Positions 1 through 8,600 of a stretch of 64,000 nucleotides of DNA are shown here, in pieces (position 1 is the first letter of the stretch; each line of letters starts with the position of its first letter). The stretch is from JANYHF01 sp031367715 (GTDB lineage: Bacteria; Pseudomonadota; Alphaproteobacteria; Rhizobiales; Hyphomicrobiaceae). Made by a program: the position numbers and the translations under genes. The stretch is taken from positions 4,641 to 68,640 of the forward strand of contig JANLQJ010000084.1 in NCBI GenBank assembly GCA_031367715.1, read 5' to 3'. The notes below the pieces were generated by a model. It was given only the letters and a program-made list of their open reading frames with translations. It was not told where the DNA came from and made no database searches.

Positions 1-737
1 GCGCTCGCGACCGTCCCGGCAAAGACGTAGCCGACGCCGCGCACGGTTTTGATCAATTTGGGTGTTTCGTTCTCGGGTTCGATCTTGCGCCGCAGCCTCG
101 CCACCATCGAGTCGATCGAGCGATCCAACGGCGACCAGTCGTGGCCCTTCAACTGGTCCATGATCTGGTCGCGCGACAGCACGCGCCCGGGGGCATCAAG
201 AAAGATCGCCAGCAGGTCGAATTCTGTCGTCGTGAGGTCGATTACTGCGCCAGCCTCGGTCTTGAGTTCGCGGCGGCTGCGATCAAGCGTCAAGCCGTCG
301 AAGAGGTAGCGGCCACCAGCAGCCGGTGCGGATCCGGACGCCATGAGCGGAGTCTGGGATGGCTGATAGCGGCGCAGCACCGCGCGAATGCGGGCCAGCA
401 CCTCGCGCATATGGAACGGCTTGGCGATGTAGTCGTCCGCGCCCAGCTCCAGACCCACGACGCGATCGATCGGGTCCGACTTGCCTGTGATCATGACGAT
501 CGGAATATTTTTCCGCATTCGGACGTCGCGCGCCAGCTTGAGCCCATCCTCGCCTGCCAGGCTGAGATCAAGGGTGATCAGGTCGATGCGTTGGGCGGCC
601 AGCACCTCAAGCAACTGGGCGCCGGTGGCGGCTTGGAACACCGCGAAGCCTTCCGGTTCCAGGCCATCAACCAACAGCCTGCGCACGGCGGCCTCGTCGT
701 CGACGATCAGGATGTTGGTTCGGCCGTTGTCTTCCAT
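1..737 (-). CDS. OmpR-family DNA-binding response regulator (C-terminus cut by window edge)
   Basis: Two-component response regulator. The receiver domain begins NILIVDDE, with the acidic pocket at D14-D15 and the likely phosphoacceptor Asp near residue 57 (LITLDLS); the conserved Lys lies in the YIAKPFH motif near residue 105. A linker of about 20 residues leads to a winged-helix output domain that includes DLTTTEFDLLAIFL and TVRGVGYVF, typical of OmpR/PhoB proteins. The reading frame is still open at base 1, so the last residues lie outside the window. The start is the ATG whose complement is at 735-737, just before NGRTNILIVDDE. The gene is divergent from the universal stress protein gene. 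No histidine kinase is visible, so the stimulus is unknown. Confidence 0.9.
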   Translation of the reverse strand, partial: MEDNGRTNILIVDDEAAVRRLLVDGLEPEGFAVFQAATGAQLLEVLAAQRIDLITLDLSLAGEDGLKLARDVRMRKNIPIVMITGKSDPIDRVVGLELGADDYIAKPFHMREVLARIRAVLRRYQPSQTPLMASGSAPAAGGRYLFDGLTLDRSRRELKTEAGAVIDLTTTEFDLLAIFLDAPGRVLSRDQIMDQLKGHDWSPLDRSIDSMVARLRRKIEPENETPKLIKTVRGVGYVFAGTVAS

Positions 738-967
738 GATGCCTTGCGTCGGTTCCGATAAGCCAAACGGACAAGCCACTCGAGGCCTTGAATTCCTTAG
801 TAGTACAGCAACAGGAGCGGCCAAGGAACATGACCTTCGGTCTCACGCCGTCGAACCAACGGCGCCGTCACAATCGGTGACACGGCATCCCGATCGCGGC
901 AAATCTGCGCGATCTTGCGCTGGTCAATGTGCCTTTCGGATCATGCGGCAGGTGATCAGGGTCTCTC

Positions 968-981
968 TTGATGCACGTCAA
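968..981. promoter_or_regulatory. FNR/FixK-type operator, perfect half-sites
   Basis: The sequence TTGATGCACGTCAA matches the FNR/FixK/Anr consensus TTGAT-N4-(A/G)TCAA with both half-sites intact. Its centre is about 76 bp before the ATG of the universal stress protein gene, so activation from about -41 would put a transcript start near 1015. This is the only clear signal in the 313-bp space between the response regulator and the stress protein. It suggests low-oxygen control of the stress protein gene; binding itself is inferred. Confidence 0.65.
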
Positions 982-1050
982 AGCCCGCTGGGTCGTGAAC
1001 CAGCAGACTGTTCGCCAGTAAATGCCCCAGACGTCACCCGGGAGGTTATC

Positions 1051-1905
1051 ATGGCATTCAAGACAATCCTCGTGCAGCTTGATATCGAGGCGCACGCACT
1101 CAACCTGACAAAGGCGGCTATTGCGGTCGCAAAGGCTCACTCGGCGCATCTGATCGGGTTGCATGTCGTGCCCGATGCCTTCATTTCGGCATCGGTGCCG
1201 CCGGAGGTCGTCGGCGAGTTGATCGAGGCGCAGCGCCAAGCCAATCAGGCAGCGGGCAAGCGCATTGCCGAGATCTTCGACAGGGCGATTGCCGAGGCGG
1301 GCGTATCGTTCGAGCGGCGAACCCACGAGGCGCATCTGGAGACCGCCGCTAACGTCGTCTTGCGGCATGGGCATAGCGCCGATCTCGTCATTCTGGGCCA
1401 ACCGGACAAGTCCATCAATCTGATCGACGGCATTGCCCTGACCGAGGAAGTCATGCTCGGCCTTGGCAGGCCGGTCCTCATTGTGCCGACAAAACCCATG
1501 CCATCTACCATAGGCACGCGTGTGCTGCTGGGCTGGAACGGTAGCCGCGAATCGGCCCGCGCCGCCTTCGATGCCATGCCATTCCTGGAGGCTGCCAAGA
1601 GCGTCCGCGTATTGGCCGCAGGCCAGGCGACTGGCAGCCTTTGGGGCAGCCTGGCCGAAGATACCGCGTCGACCACAGGCATCGAAGCCGCGCTCGCGCG
1701 CTATGGTGTGCGCTGCACCGTGGCCACCGCGACGGCATCGGGCGCCGAAGTCGCGGGCGCGCTTCTGGCCCATGCCAAGGAACATGCCTGCGACCTGATT
1801 GTGATGGGCGGCTATGGCCATTGGCGAGTGCGCGAAATCGTCTTTGGCGGCGCCACACGCGGCGTTCTTGAGGCGACGACCATTCCCGTGCTGATGTCGC
1901 ACTGA
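1051..1905 (+). CDS. Universal stress protein, tandem UspA domains
   Basis: A 284-residue protein made of two UspA folds, roughly residues 1-150 and 152-284. The second carries a nucleotide-binding-like loop near its end (GGYGHWRVREIVFGGATRG, close to the G-x2-G-x9-G pattern), while the first lacks it; such asymmetry is common in tandem Usp proteins. The frame is open far upstream, but the homologous part begins MAFKTILVQLD and the ATG at 1051 is preceded by GGGAGG at 1040-1045, which fixes the start. An FNR/FixK box lies upstream. Tandem Usp proteins are often induced by anoxia or stationary phase. The next gene starts 15 bp downstream and is probably cotranscribed. Confidence 0.9.
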   Translation: MAFKTILVQLDIEAHALNLTKAAIAVAKAHSAHLIGLHVVPDAFISASVPPEVVGELIEAQRQANQAAGKRIAEIFDRAIAEAGVSFERRTHEAHLETAANVVLRHGHSADLVILGQPDKSINLIDGIALTEEVMLGLGRPVLIVPTKPMPSTIGTRVLLGWNGSRESARAAFDAMPFLEAAKSVRVLAAGQATGSLWGSLAEDTASTTGIEAALARYGVRCTVATATASGAEVAGALLAHAKEHACDLIVMGGYGHWRVREIVFGGATRGVLEATTIPVLMSH

Positions 1906-1920
1906 CTGCGGAGAAAAGCC

Positions 1921-2313
1921 ATGACACAAGGCAGTACAACGGCTCTGCATCTCAAAAAAGTTCGACTCGAACTTGCGCGCGAGCGTGAGTTTCCCGAGGG
2001 CAACCGCGCGCGTGGCTACGAGTTCCAGGCTCCGCTCGATCCTTCCGGCCACATCGTTGTGGCGCGCTGGCGCACCGAGCGGCCTGACTGCAAGGTGGTC
2101 CGCTTCTGGGATGGCGCCCTGGAGCACGGCCACCTGATCCGCAAACCGGGTGGCAGTTGGGCCTTTCACTACGACATTCTCGGCGACGAAAGCGACGACG
2201 AAGCTGGTTATCGCTTTGGCGAGCATGCGTTCCGGATAGGTGACTACGTCTCCATCAAGGAGCACGACGATGTCATGCGAACATTCCGCGTGGTATCGGT
2301 GACGGACGCGTGA
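1921..2313 (+). CDS. Conserved hypothetical protein, 130 aa
   Basis: A small soluble protein with no signal peptide or membrane segment. It is rich in charged and aromatic residues, with a central part (GHIVVARWRTERPDCKVVRF) and a C-terminal part (YVSIKEHDDVMRTFRVVSV) that look like beta strands of a compact domain. A GGAG at 1910-1913 sits 7 nt before the ATG. It follows the universal stress protein gene by 15 bp, so the two are probably one transcript under the same FNR/FixK-type control. I do not recognise the family and assign no function. Confidence 0.75.
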   Translation: MTQGSTTALHLKKVRLELAREREFPEGNRARGYEFQAPLDPSGHIVVARWRTERPDCKVVRFWDGALEHGHLIRKPGGSWAFHYDILGDESDDEAGYRFGEHAFRIGDYVSIKEHDDVMRTFRVVSVTDA

Positions 2314-2483
2314 AGTCGATCGCTGCAGGCCAATCGCATGATCGAGCAATTTCGTTGATATTGCTCATGTTTTCGTCATGACCGCGACGTGCGACGGCAC
2401 GCCGGGCGTGGCCTGATTTATCAGCACCGGCGCGGTGGGTCAAAACGCTTCCTGCAAATGCCTGGGCGTAGGTCAGGCGGCAA

Positions 2484-2511
2484 TTGACTTCGCGCCGCCG
2501 GCCGCTATCTT
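2484..2511 (+). promoter_or_regulatory. Putative sigma70 promoter of the cobalamin riboswitch transcript
   Basis: TTGACT at 2484-2489 (five of six consensus bases) and TATCTT at 2506-2511 (four of six) are separated by 16 bp. They lie just upstream of the riboswitch, so a start near 2518 would give a transcript beginning at the riboswitch 5' stem. Called from sequence fit and position only. Confidence 0.5.
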
Positions 2512-2517
2512 CGGTCC

Positions 2518-2692
2518 ATTGACGGTGCGCCGATGAGGCGCAGACTAGGGAATCCGGTGCGCGCCCGAAACGGGAACTATTCCGGAGCTGCCCCCGCAAC
2601 TGTAAGCGGCGAGCTGTCGTTCATCGGCCACTGGCATCTGCCGGGAAGGCGAGCGACAGCGGTGAGCCGTGAGCCAGGAGACCGGCCGTCGC
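2518..2692 (+). ncRNA. Cobalamin (B12) riboswitch
   Basis: The hallmark blocks occur in the right order: AGGGAA-tCCGGTG near 2548-2560, the invariant B12-box-type core GCTGCCCCCGCAACTGTAAGCG near 2588-2609, GCCACTGGCA near 2627, GGGAAGGCGA near 2643, and GAGCCAGGAGACC near 2671-2683. This is the adenosylcobalamin/cobalamin aptamer. It lies immediately upstream of cbtB, and the leader after it contains a GC-rich stem (CCGCC/GGCGG near 2711-2724) just before the cbtB ribosome-binding site, which could serve as the expression platform. Known logic of the class: bound cobalamin switches off cobalt uptake and biosynthesis. Confidence 0.93.
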
Positions 2693-2740
2693 CAAGACTG
2701 AACCCAAACGCCGCCGGTGGGGCGGTGCAGGAGAGTTGAG

Positions 2741-2950
2741 ATGACTGCCAAGCCCAATGCCAAAGTCATGACCGCCACCGACGCGGCAGCCTTGCCCGTG
2801 GACCGCTCCCGCGCAAAGGCACGCGCGTCGCTGGCGGTAGCCTTCGCACTTGGAGCCGGCCTGGTATTCCTGGTTGGTTTCGCGCAGTCGGCAGCGCTGC
2901 ACGATGCCGCCCACGACACGCGCCACACCATGGCGTTTCCCTGCCACTGA
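2741..2950 (+). CDS. cbtB: Cobalt transporter small subunit CbtB
   Basis: A 69-residue protein with one transmembrane helix (about residues 28-48) and the diagnostic C-terminal metal-binding tail HDAAHDTRHTMAFPCH, rich in His and ending in Cys-His. CbtB works with CbtA as a putative cobalt uptake system found under B12 riboswitches. The ATG at 2741 follows CAGGAGAG at 2728-2735. It is the first gene after the cobalamin riboswitch and is followed, after a hairpin-bearing gap of about 186 bp, by cbtA. Confidence 0.92.
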   Translation: MTAKPNAKVMTATDAAALPVDRSRAKARASLAVAFALGAGLVFLVGFAQSAALHDAAHDTRHTMAFPCH

Positions 2951-2958
2951 CGTAGGCC

Positions 2959-3056
2959 GTAGGTTGGGTGAGCGCGCCACGAATGTCGGCGTGTTACTCC
3001 TATGCCCGTTCGCGCGTAACCCAACATCGCACGCCGTACCATGTTGGGCTACGCGC
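2959..3056. repeat. Intergenic palindromic repeat (GTTGGGT family) between cbtB and cbtA
   Basis: A GTAGGTTGGGTGAGCGC block starts at about 2959. It is followed by a strong hairpin at 3012-3056: GCGCGTAACCCAACAT (3012-3027) pairs with ATGTTGGGCTACGCGC (3041-3056), with a single non-Watson-Crick position. The same GTAGGTTGGGT/ACCCAAC core recurs at 53038-53124, so this is a dispersed family rather than a local signal. In this position it could also lower cbtA expression relative to cbtB. Confidence 0.65.
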
Positions 3057-3136
3057 CAATCGGCAGTTTTCGCGCCCTGCTGTTCTCGGGCGCGCTAACC
3101 CTACGTACCGTTGCTTGGTCCTGCGTAGGAAACGCC

Positions 3137-3856
3137 ATGCTCAATCGTATTGTCTTTGTTGCGCTGCTCGCGGGCGGTCTCGCCGGTCTTTTGACGTCGG
3201 CATTACAACAGCTCTTGGTGGTTCCGCTGATCCAGCGCGCCGAGGTCTATGAAGCCGCGCCGATGCATCATGACATGGCTGCCGCCGCGGCCCCGTCAAA
3301 ACCGCTGGCCACGTCGACGGCCGATCATACCGCCGACACGGCTGCGTCCACCGGCTTCGACGTCAAACGCGCCGCCATCACCACGGTTGCCACCGTTGGC
3401 GCCGCAGTCGGTTTCACGCTGATGTTGTTGGCCGTGATGCAAGCGCTGGGCGAGCCGATCACCACCTCGCATGCGCTGGCCTGGGGGGCGGCGGGTTTTG
3501 CCGTTGCCGGCTTGGCTCCTGCGCTGGGCCTCGCGCCCGAATTGCCCGGCTCGGCGAGCGGCGATCTCAACCTGCGGCAACTGTGGTGGGCGGGTACCGC
3601 TGCCTCGACGGCGCTTGGGCTTTGGCTGGTGTTTCGCAATCGCGCGTCCTGGGCCCTGCCGCTCGGTGCCTTGTTGTTGGCGGCCCCGCATATCATTGGC
3701 GCCCCGCAACCGTCGATGCTCACCAGCACCGTCCCCGCCGAACTTGCTTCGGCGTTCGTTGCGCGCAGCCTTGCCATCCAGGCGATCTTCTGGGTGCTGA
3801 TTGGCGGACTCGCAGGCTATTTCTGGTCGCGCGGCGAAACCACGAGGGCCGCATGA
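3137..3856 (+). CDS. cbtA: Cobalt transporter subunit CbtA
   Basis: A 239-residue inner-membrane protein with about five hydrophobic helices: residues about 4-27, 78-98, 110-130, 150-185 and 210-232. A His/Met-containing loop after helix 1 (MHHDM) could bind metal. The family partners CbtB in putative cobalt uptake. The open frame extends upstream to 3041, but the ATG at 3137 (MLNRIVFVALLAGG) has TAGGA at 3125-3129 and starts the first helix directly. Its stop overlaps the next start as ATGA, implying translational coupling to the DUF1636 gene. Confidence 0.9.
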   Translation: MLNRIVFVALLAGGLAGLLTSALQQLLVVPLIQRAEVYEAAPMHHDMAAAAAPSKPLATSTADHTADTAASTGFDVKRAAITTVATVGAAVGFTLMLLAVMQALGEPITTSHALAWGAAGFAVAGLAPALGLAPELPGSASGDLNLRQLWWAGTAASTALGLWLVFRNRASWALPLGALLLAAPHIIGAPQPSMLTSTVPAELASAFVARSLAIQAIFWVLIGGLAGYFWSRGETTRAA

Positions 3857-4260
3857 CCATGCCCGCGCCCGTCACCGTCTTTGTCTGCACCAGCTGCAAA
3901 CGCCCGATCGAAGGCGGTGCCGAACCGTTCGGCACGCCCGGGCGCGATTTCGCCGCCGCCATTGCCGCACGCCTCGCCAGTGAAGGCACACCCGTCCCGA
4001 TCCTCATCGAGCCGATCGAATGCCTCGCCGTCTGCAAGCGTGCGCTCACCATCGCGCTCAGCGGCGAGGGCCGCTTCATGTACCTGATCGGCGATCTCGA
4101 TCCTGCGATCCATCTCGACGATGTGGTCAGCGCCAGCAAGGCCTATGCCGCCACCGACAACGGCATCGTGCCGTGGCGCGAACGCCCGCAGACCTTCCGC
4201 AAGGGCGTCGTTGCCCGCATTCCCCCGCTCGGCTTCAAGCAACCGGAACCCGTCACATGA
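3853..4260 (+). CDS. DUF1636 family ferredoxin-like metal protein
   Basis: A 135-residue soluble protein. It begins with a CxxC motif (FVCTSCKRP, C12 and C15) and has a second cysteine pair (ECLAVCKRA) about 45 residues later, the four-cysteine layout of thioredoxin-like [2Fe-2S] ferredoxins. DUF1636 proteins sit next to cobW or metal-dependent enzymes in many proteobacteria, but a biochemical role is not established. It overlaps cbtA and cobW by 4 bp each (ATGA), so the three are translationally coupled. A part in cobalt handling or electron transfer for corrin synthesis is inference from context. Confidence 0.82.
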   Translation: MTMPAPVTVFVCTSCKRPIEGGAEPFGTPGRDFAAAIAARLASEGTPVPILIEPIECLAVCKRALTIALSGEGRFMYLIGDLDPAIHLDDVVSASKAYAATDNGIVPWRERPQTFRKGVVARIPPLGFKQPEPVT

Positions 4261-5306
4261 GTACCGCTCCCGCGCCCCCGCCGGCCAAAATTCCGTGCAC
4301 GATCATTACCGGCTTTCTCGGGGCGGGTAAAACCACCATGATCCGCAATCTGTTGAGCAATGCGGGTGGACGGCGCATCGCACTGATCATCAATGAGTTC
4401 GGCGACGTTGGCGTGGACGGAGAAATCCTGCGCAACTGCGGCATCGACAACTGTCCCGACGATAACATCATCGAACTGTCGAATGGCTGCATCTGCTGCA
4501 CCGTCGCCGACGACTTCGTGCCGACACTGGAAAAGCTGCTGGCGCTGCGCCCCGTGCCCGAGCACATCGTCATCGAGACCTCGGGACTGGCACTGCCCAA
4601 GCCGCTGGTGAAGGCGTTTGCCTGGCCCGAGATCCGCAACAAGGTGACCGTTGACGGTGTTGTGACAGTGGTCGATGGCCCCGCCGTGGCGGCCGGGCAA
4701 TTTGCCGAAGATCCAGTGAAGATTGCCGCACAGCGAGCCGCCGATCCGTCCCTCGATCACGACAATCCGCTGGAAGAAGTTTACGGCGATCAGCTGCTCT
4801 GCGCCGATATGATCGTGCTGAACAAGACCGATGCGATGACGGCGGACGATATCGCTCGCGTGACCGGCGAGATCCGGGGTGTCGTGCCGTCGCGGGTCAA
4901 ACTGGTGCCGGCACGTGAGGGGCGCGTCGCCACCGACGTGCTGTTGGGCCTCTCGGCCGCCGCCGAGGCCGATATCGACAACCGCCCGTCCTGCCACGAC
5001 CACGAGGCCGAGCACGAGCACGACGATTTCGATACCTTCGTGGTTGAGGTCGCGGAAATGGCGTCGCCCGCCGGACTAATTGCGAGGGCCAAGGCCGCCG
5101 CCGGGAAATTCGGTATATTGCGCCTGAAAGGCTATCTCGCCATTGCCGGAAAGCCGGCGCGGCTGCTGGTGCAGGGCGTGGGAGCGCGCTTTGATCAGAG
5201 GTTCGAGCGCGCCTGGAATGCTGGCGAAACCCGCATCGGCAAACTGGTCGTGATCGGCGAAAAGGGCATGGATCAGGCGGGTATCCGCGAAGCGCTGGTG
5301 GGTTAG
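4257..5306 (+). CDS. cobW: CobW, GTP-dependent cobalt/zinc metallochaperone
   Basis: A 349-residue G3E-family P-loop GTPase. Walker A GFLGAGKTT is at residues 19-27, the metal-binding CxCC motif (CICC) at 78-81, and NKTD, the guanine-specificity motif, near residue 188. A His/Asp/Glu-rich stretch (CHDHEAEHEHDD) near residue 244 precedes the CobW C-terminal domain. CobW proteins are thought to deliver Co(II), here probably to the CobNST chelatase. The start overlaps the previous stop as ATGA. A 347-bp gap separates it from cobN. Confidence 0.93.
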   Translation: MSTAPAPPPAKIPCTIITGFLGAGKTTMIRNLLSNAGGRRIALIINEFGDVGVDGEILRNCGIDNCPDDNIIELSNGCICCTVADDFVPTLEKLLALRPVPEHIVIETSGLALPKPLVKAFAWPEIRNKVTVDGVVTVVDGPAVAAGQFAEDPVKIAAQRAADPSLDHDNPLEEVYGDQLLCADMIVLNKTDAMTADDIARVTGEIRGVVPSRVKLVPAREGRVATDVLLGLSAAAEADIDNRPSCHDHEAEHEHDDFDTFVVEVAEMASPAGLIARAKAAAGKFGILRLKGYLAIAGKPARLLVQGVGARFDQRFERAWNAGETRIGKLVVIGEKGMDQAGIREALVG

Positions 5307-5653
5307 ACCATGACCGCTGCCCGTACTCCAGCCGCCACCCCGACTCTCCCCCTCAAGGGCGGCGGGAGTCCGGCCTGTGGGTGTGTGATGAGTGCGTCCC
5401 AATCCTACCATCGATCAGACGCTCCAACCTCGGCGACCCTGGATCACGCGACCACGCACCCTTACCTGCCGACGGGGATTGCCGCCCCGACCCCGCGCGC
5501 TATTTCCACAAGTGCAGCGCCAGTTGTGTCGGAGCCGCACTACGTAAAGATCCCGGGTATCCGCCGCGAAAAAAAGCGCGTCAGAGTCCGGCAAGCGGGT
5601 GGGAACTTTCGCGCGACGGGTTCATGCCGGCCAACAGGGAGCTGCTAGCGCCC
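5307..5653 (+). other. 347-bp interval between cobW and cobN, no supported gene
   Basis: The interval has a CTC/GAG-rich hairpin at about 5342-5370 (GACTC ... GAGTC around a CCCTCAAGGG core), resembling other gene-end palindromes in this window. The cobN frame stays open back to an ATG at 5381, giving 91 extra codons, but that extension has no CobN-like sequence and an irregular composition. I looked for a second cobalamin riboswitch and found neither the GCCACTG nor the CCCGCAACTG block. A promoter for cobN could lie here but I cannot point to one. Confidence 0.45.
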
Positions 5654-8600
5654 ATGCATCTCCTGGTCCGCGAACAGGCGACACTCGACGAAACGGCGCC
5701 CGCTGAGGACCTCAACCTCACGCCCGCCGATGTCGTTGTACTGTCGTTCTCGGATTCGGATTTGAACGCATTGGCGGCGGCCTGGACGACTTGGCCTGCG
5801 GACCAATGGGGTGCGCGCCCGTCGTTGCGGCTCGCCAACCTGCAACGCATGCGTCATCCGCTGACGGTCGATCTGCTGATCGAAAAGACCATTGCCGGCA
5901 GCAAGGCCGTGCTGGTGCGCCTGCTTGGCGGCATCGAATACTGGCGCTATGGGCTGGAGGAACTGGCGGCGGCGTGCCACGCCGGCGGGCAAGTGTTGGC
6001 GGTGGTGCCCGGCGATGGGCGCCCCGACGGGCGGTTGTCGGCGATATCTACGCTGGAGGCTGATGATCTGGCGGCGGTCGATGGCCTGATGGCGGCGGGC
6101 GGGCCGGCCAATCTGCGCGCTGCGCTGGCGTTTCTCGGTGCCAAGGCCACAGGGTCCGCCGCACCCGCGCCGCGCCCGGTAGCGCTGCCTGATTGCGGCG
6201 TCTACCGGTTTGCCACGGGGACCGGCACGCCAGCAGCGGTGGTATTCTACCGCTCCTATGTCCTGGCCGCAGACACCGCGCCGATCGATGCGCTGTGTAC
6301 GGCAATGGCGGCACGTGGCCTCGATGCCGAGGTGATCTTCGTGCCCAGCTTGAAGGCGCCGGGCGCGGCCGAGTTCGTGCAGGCGCGCTTCGCCGCTCTC
6401 AAGCCGCGTGTGGTTCTGAATGCCACCGCCTTCTCAGCGGCTAGTGATGCTGGAACGGGCTCGCCTTTGGAATCGGCCGACACCGCTGTGCTGCAAGTCG
6501 TGATGGCCGGCAGCCGTCGAAACCTGTGGCAGGCCGACACGCGCGGCCTCGGCGCTGGCGATCTCGCCATGCATGTGGTGTTGCCCGAGGCCGACGGCCG
6601 GCTTGGCGCGGGCGCGATCTCGTTCAAGGAGAGTGATCGCTGGATCGCGGAGCTTCAGTTCGCGGCTTGTCTGCATCAGCCGGCCCATGACCTGATCGGC
6701 GGAGTTGCTGACCTGGCCGCTGGCTGGGCGCGCCTTGCCAGCAAACCGCGAGCTGAGCGGCGCATCGCGCTGGTGCTCTCGACCTATCCCGGCCGGCCCG
6801 ATCAAATCGCCCACGCCGTTGGCTTGGACGGTCCAGCCAGCGCCGAGGGCATTTTGCGGAAGCTCTCTGAGACGGGTTACACCGCCGGTCATCCGCCGAC
6901 GTCGAAAGAACTTCTCGCGCTTGTAACCGATCCTGATTGCGGCGTGCGCTGGCCAGTTGCGCAGTATGCGGCGGCGTTTGCCCGCTTGCCACTTTCGCTG
7001 CGGCAGTCGATCGAAGCCGCCTGGGGGCGGGCCGAAGACGATTCATCCGTCATCGCGGGAAGATTTCAATTTCCCGCCGCCGCCCATGGGCATGTGCTGG
7101 TGGCCCTGCAACCCGAGCGCGGCACCGCGGCTGACCGCAAATCCAGCTATCACGATCCGGCCCTGCCGCCGCGCCATGCTTATGTGGCCTTCTATCTCTG
7201 GCTGCGCGAGGCGGCCCAAATCGACGTGCTGATCCATCTCGGCGCACACGGAACATTGGAATGGCTGCCGGGCAAGGCCGTCGCGCTGTCCGCCGCCTGT
7301 GCCCCGCGCGCGCTGATTGGCGGCGTGCCGGTCATCTATCCCTTCATTGTCAACGATCCCGGCGAGGCGGCTGCCGCCAAACGCCGATTGGGCGCGGTGA
7401 CGATCGGCCATCTGACGCCTCCGCTGGTCAGCACCGAACTCGACGGGCGGTTGAAGGAAATCGAGCAGCTGATCGACGAGTTCTCGGCCGCGCAGGGTCT
7501 TGACCCGCGGCGACGCAAGGGGTTGGCCGTGCAGATCGTCGACGCGGCCCATCGCGTCGGCCTGGCCGCTGAACTGGGCCTGACAGCAGCTGGCGAGCCG
7601 CACGACGCGATCGCGCGCATCGACGCCTTTCTGTGCGATATCAAAGAGATGTCGATCCGCGACGGCTTGCATGTCTTTGGGCAGATGGTTTCCAGTGACG
7701 ATCCGTTGATCGCCGCGTCCGGTCCTGCCGAGATGGCCGCGCTGCTGGCCGCGCTCGATGGCCGCTTCGTCAAACCGGGACCATCGGGTGCGCCATCACG
7801 CGGCCGCCGTGATGTGCTGCCCACGGGCCGCAACCTCACCACCATCGAGCCGCGCGGCGTGCCGACCCGTACCGCGGTCGCGCATGGCCGGATTGCGGCC
7901 GAGGCCATTTTGCAGCGCTATCGGGAGGATCACGGGCAGTATCCGCGCTGCATCGTCATGGACCTGTGGGGCAGCGCCAGCTTGCGCACCGGCGGCGAGG
8001 AACTGGCGACGGCGCTGCATCTGATGGGCGTGCGTCCGGTGTGGGACCACGGTTCGTCCCGCGTCACCGGTTTCGAGGTGCTGGCGCTGGCCGAGATCGG
8101 ACGCCCACGCATCGATGTGACCTTGCGGATCTCGGGCCTGTTCCGCGATGTCTTTCCGATGCAACTTGGCTTGTTTCGCGCGGCGGTTGAAAAAGTGGCG
8201 CGGCTCGATGAGGACGCCGAGAACAATCCACTTGCCGCATCGCGGTATCCAGGCAGTGACGCCGCCGACCGCGTTTTCGGCGCGGCGCCTGGTGCTTATG
8301 GCGCTGGCGTCACGGATGCGATCGACAGCGGCGATTGGCAATCGATCGATGATCTTGGCAAGGCCTATCTCGCTGCCACCCCGACCGCCTATCGCAGTGA
8401 TCACGAGAGTGAGACCGTCCCCGGCGCCTTCGCCGTCCGGCTGGCCGCGGCCGATGCGTTCGTGCATGTGCATGACCATAAGGAGGCGGACATTCTGTCG
8501 GCTGCCGATTATGCTTCGCATCAGGGCGGAGCGCACGCCGCGGCGCTCTCTCTCGGCCGGACCGATCTGACAAGCTACCACCTCGACACCGCCACTCCCG

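Noticed and set aside
141..761. Plus-strand frame at the left edge
   Set aside because: The opposite strand encodes a clear response regulator through the whole interval.
868..2349. Long minus-strand open frame of 493 codons opposite the stress protein
   Set aside because: It has irregular His/Arg-rich composition, no domain and covers the well-supported plus-strand genes; it is a shadow frame in GC-rich DNA.
5307..5653. Second cobalamin riboswitch before cobN, or a small gene at 5310-5648
   Set aside because: The invariant riboswitch blocks are absent. The small frame translates an intergenic CTC/GAG palindrome and has no recognisable sequence.
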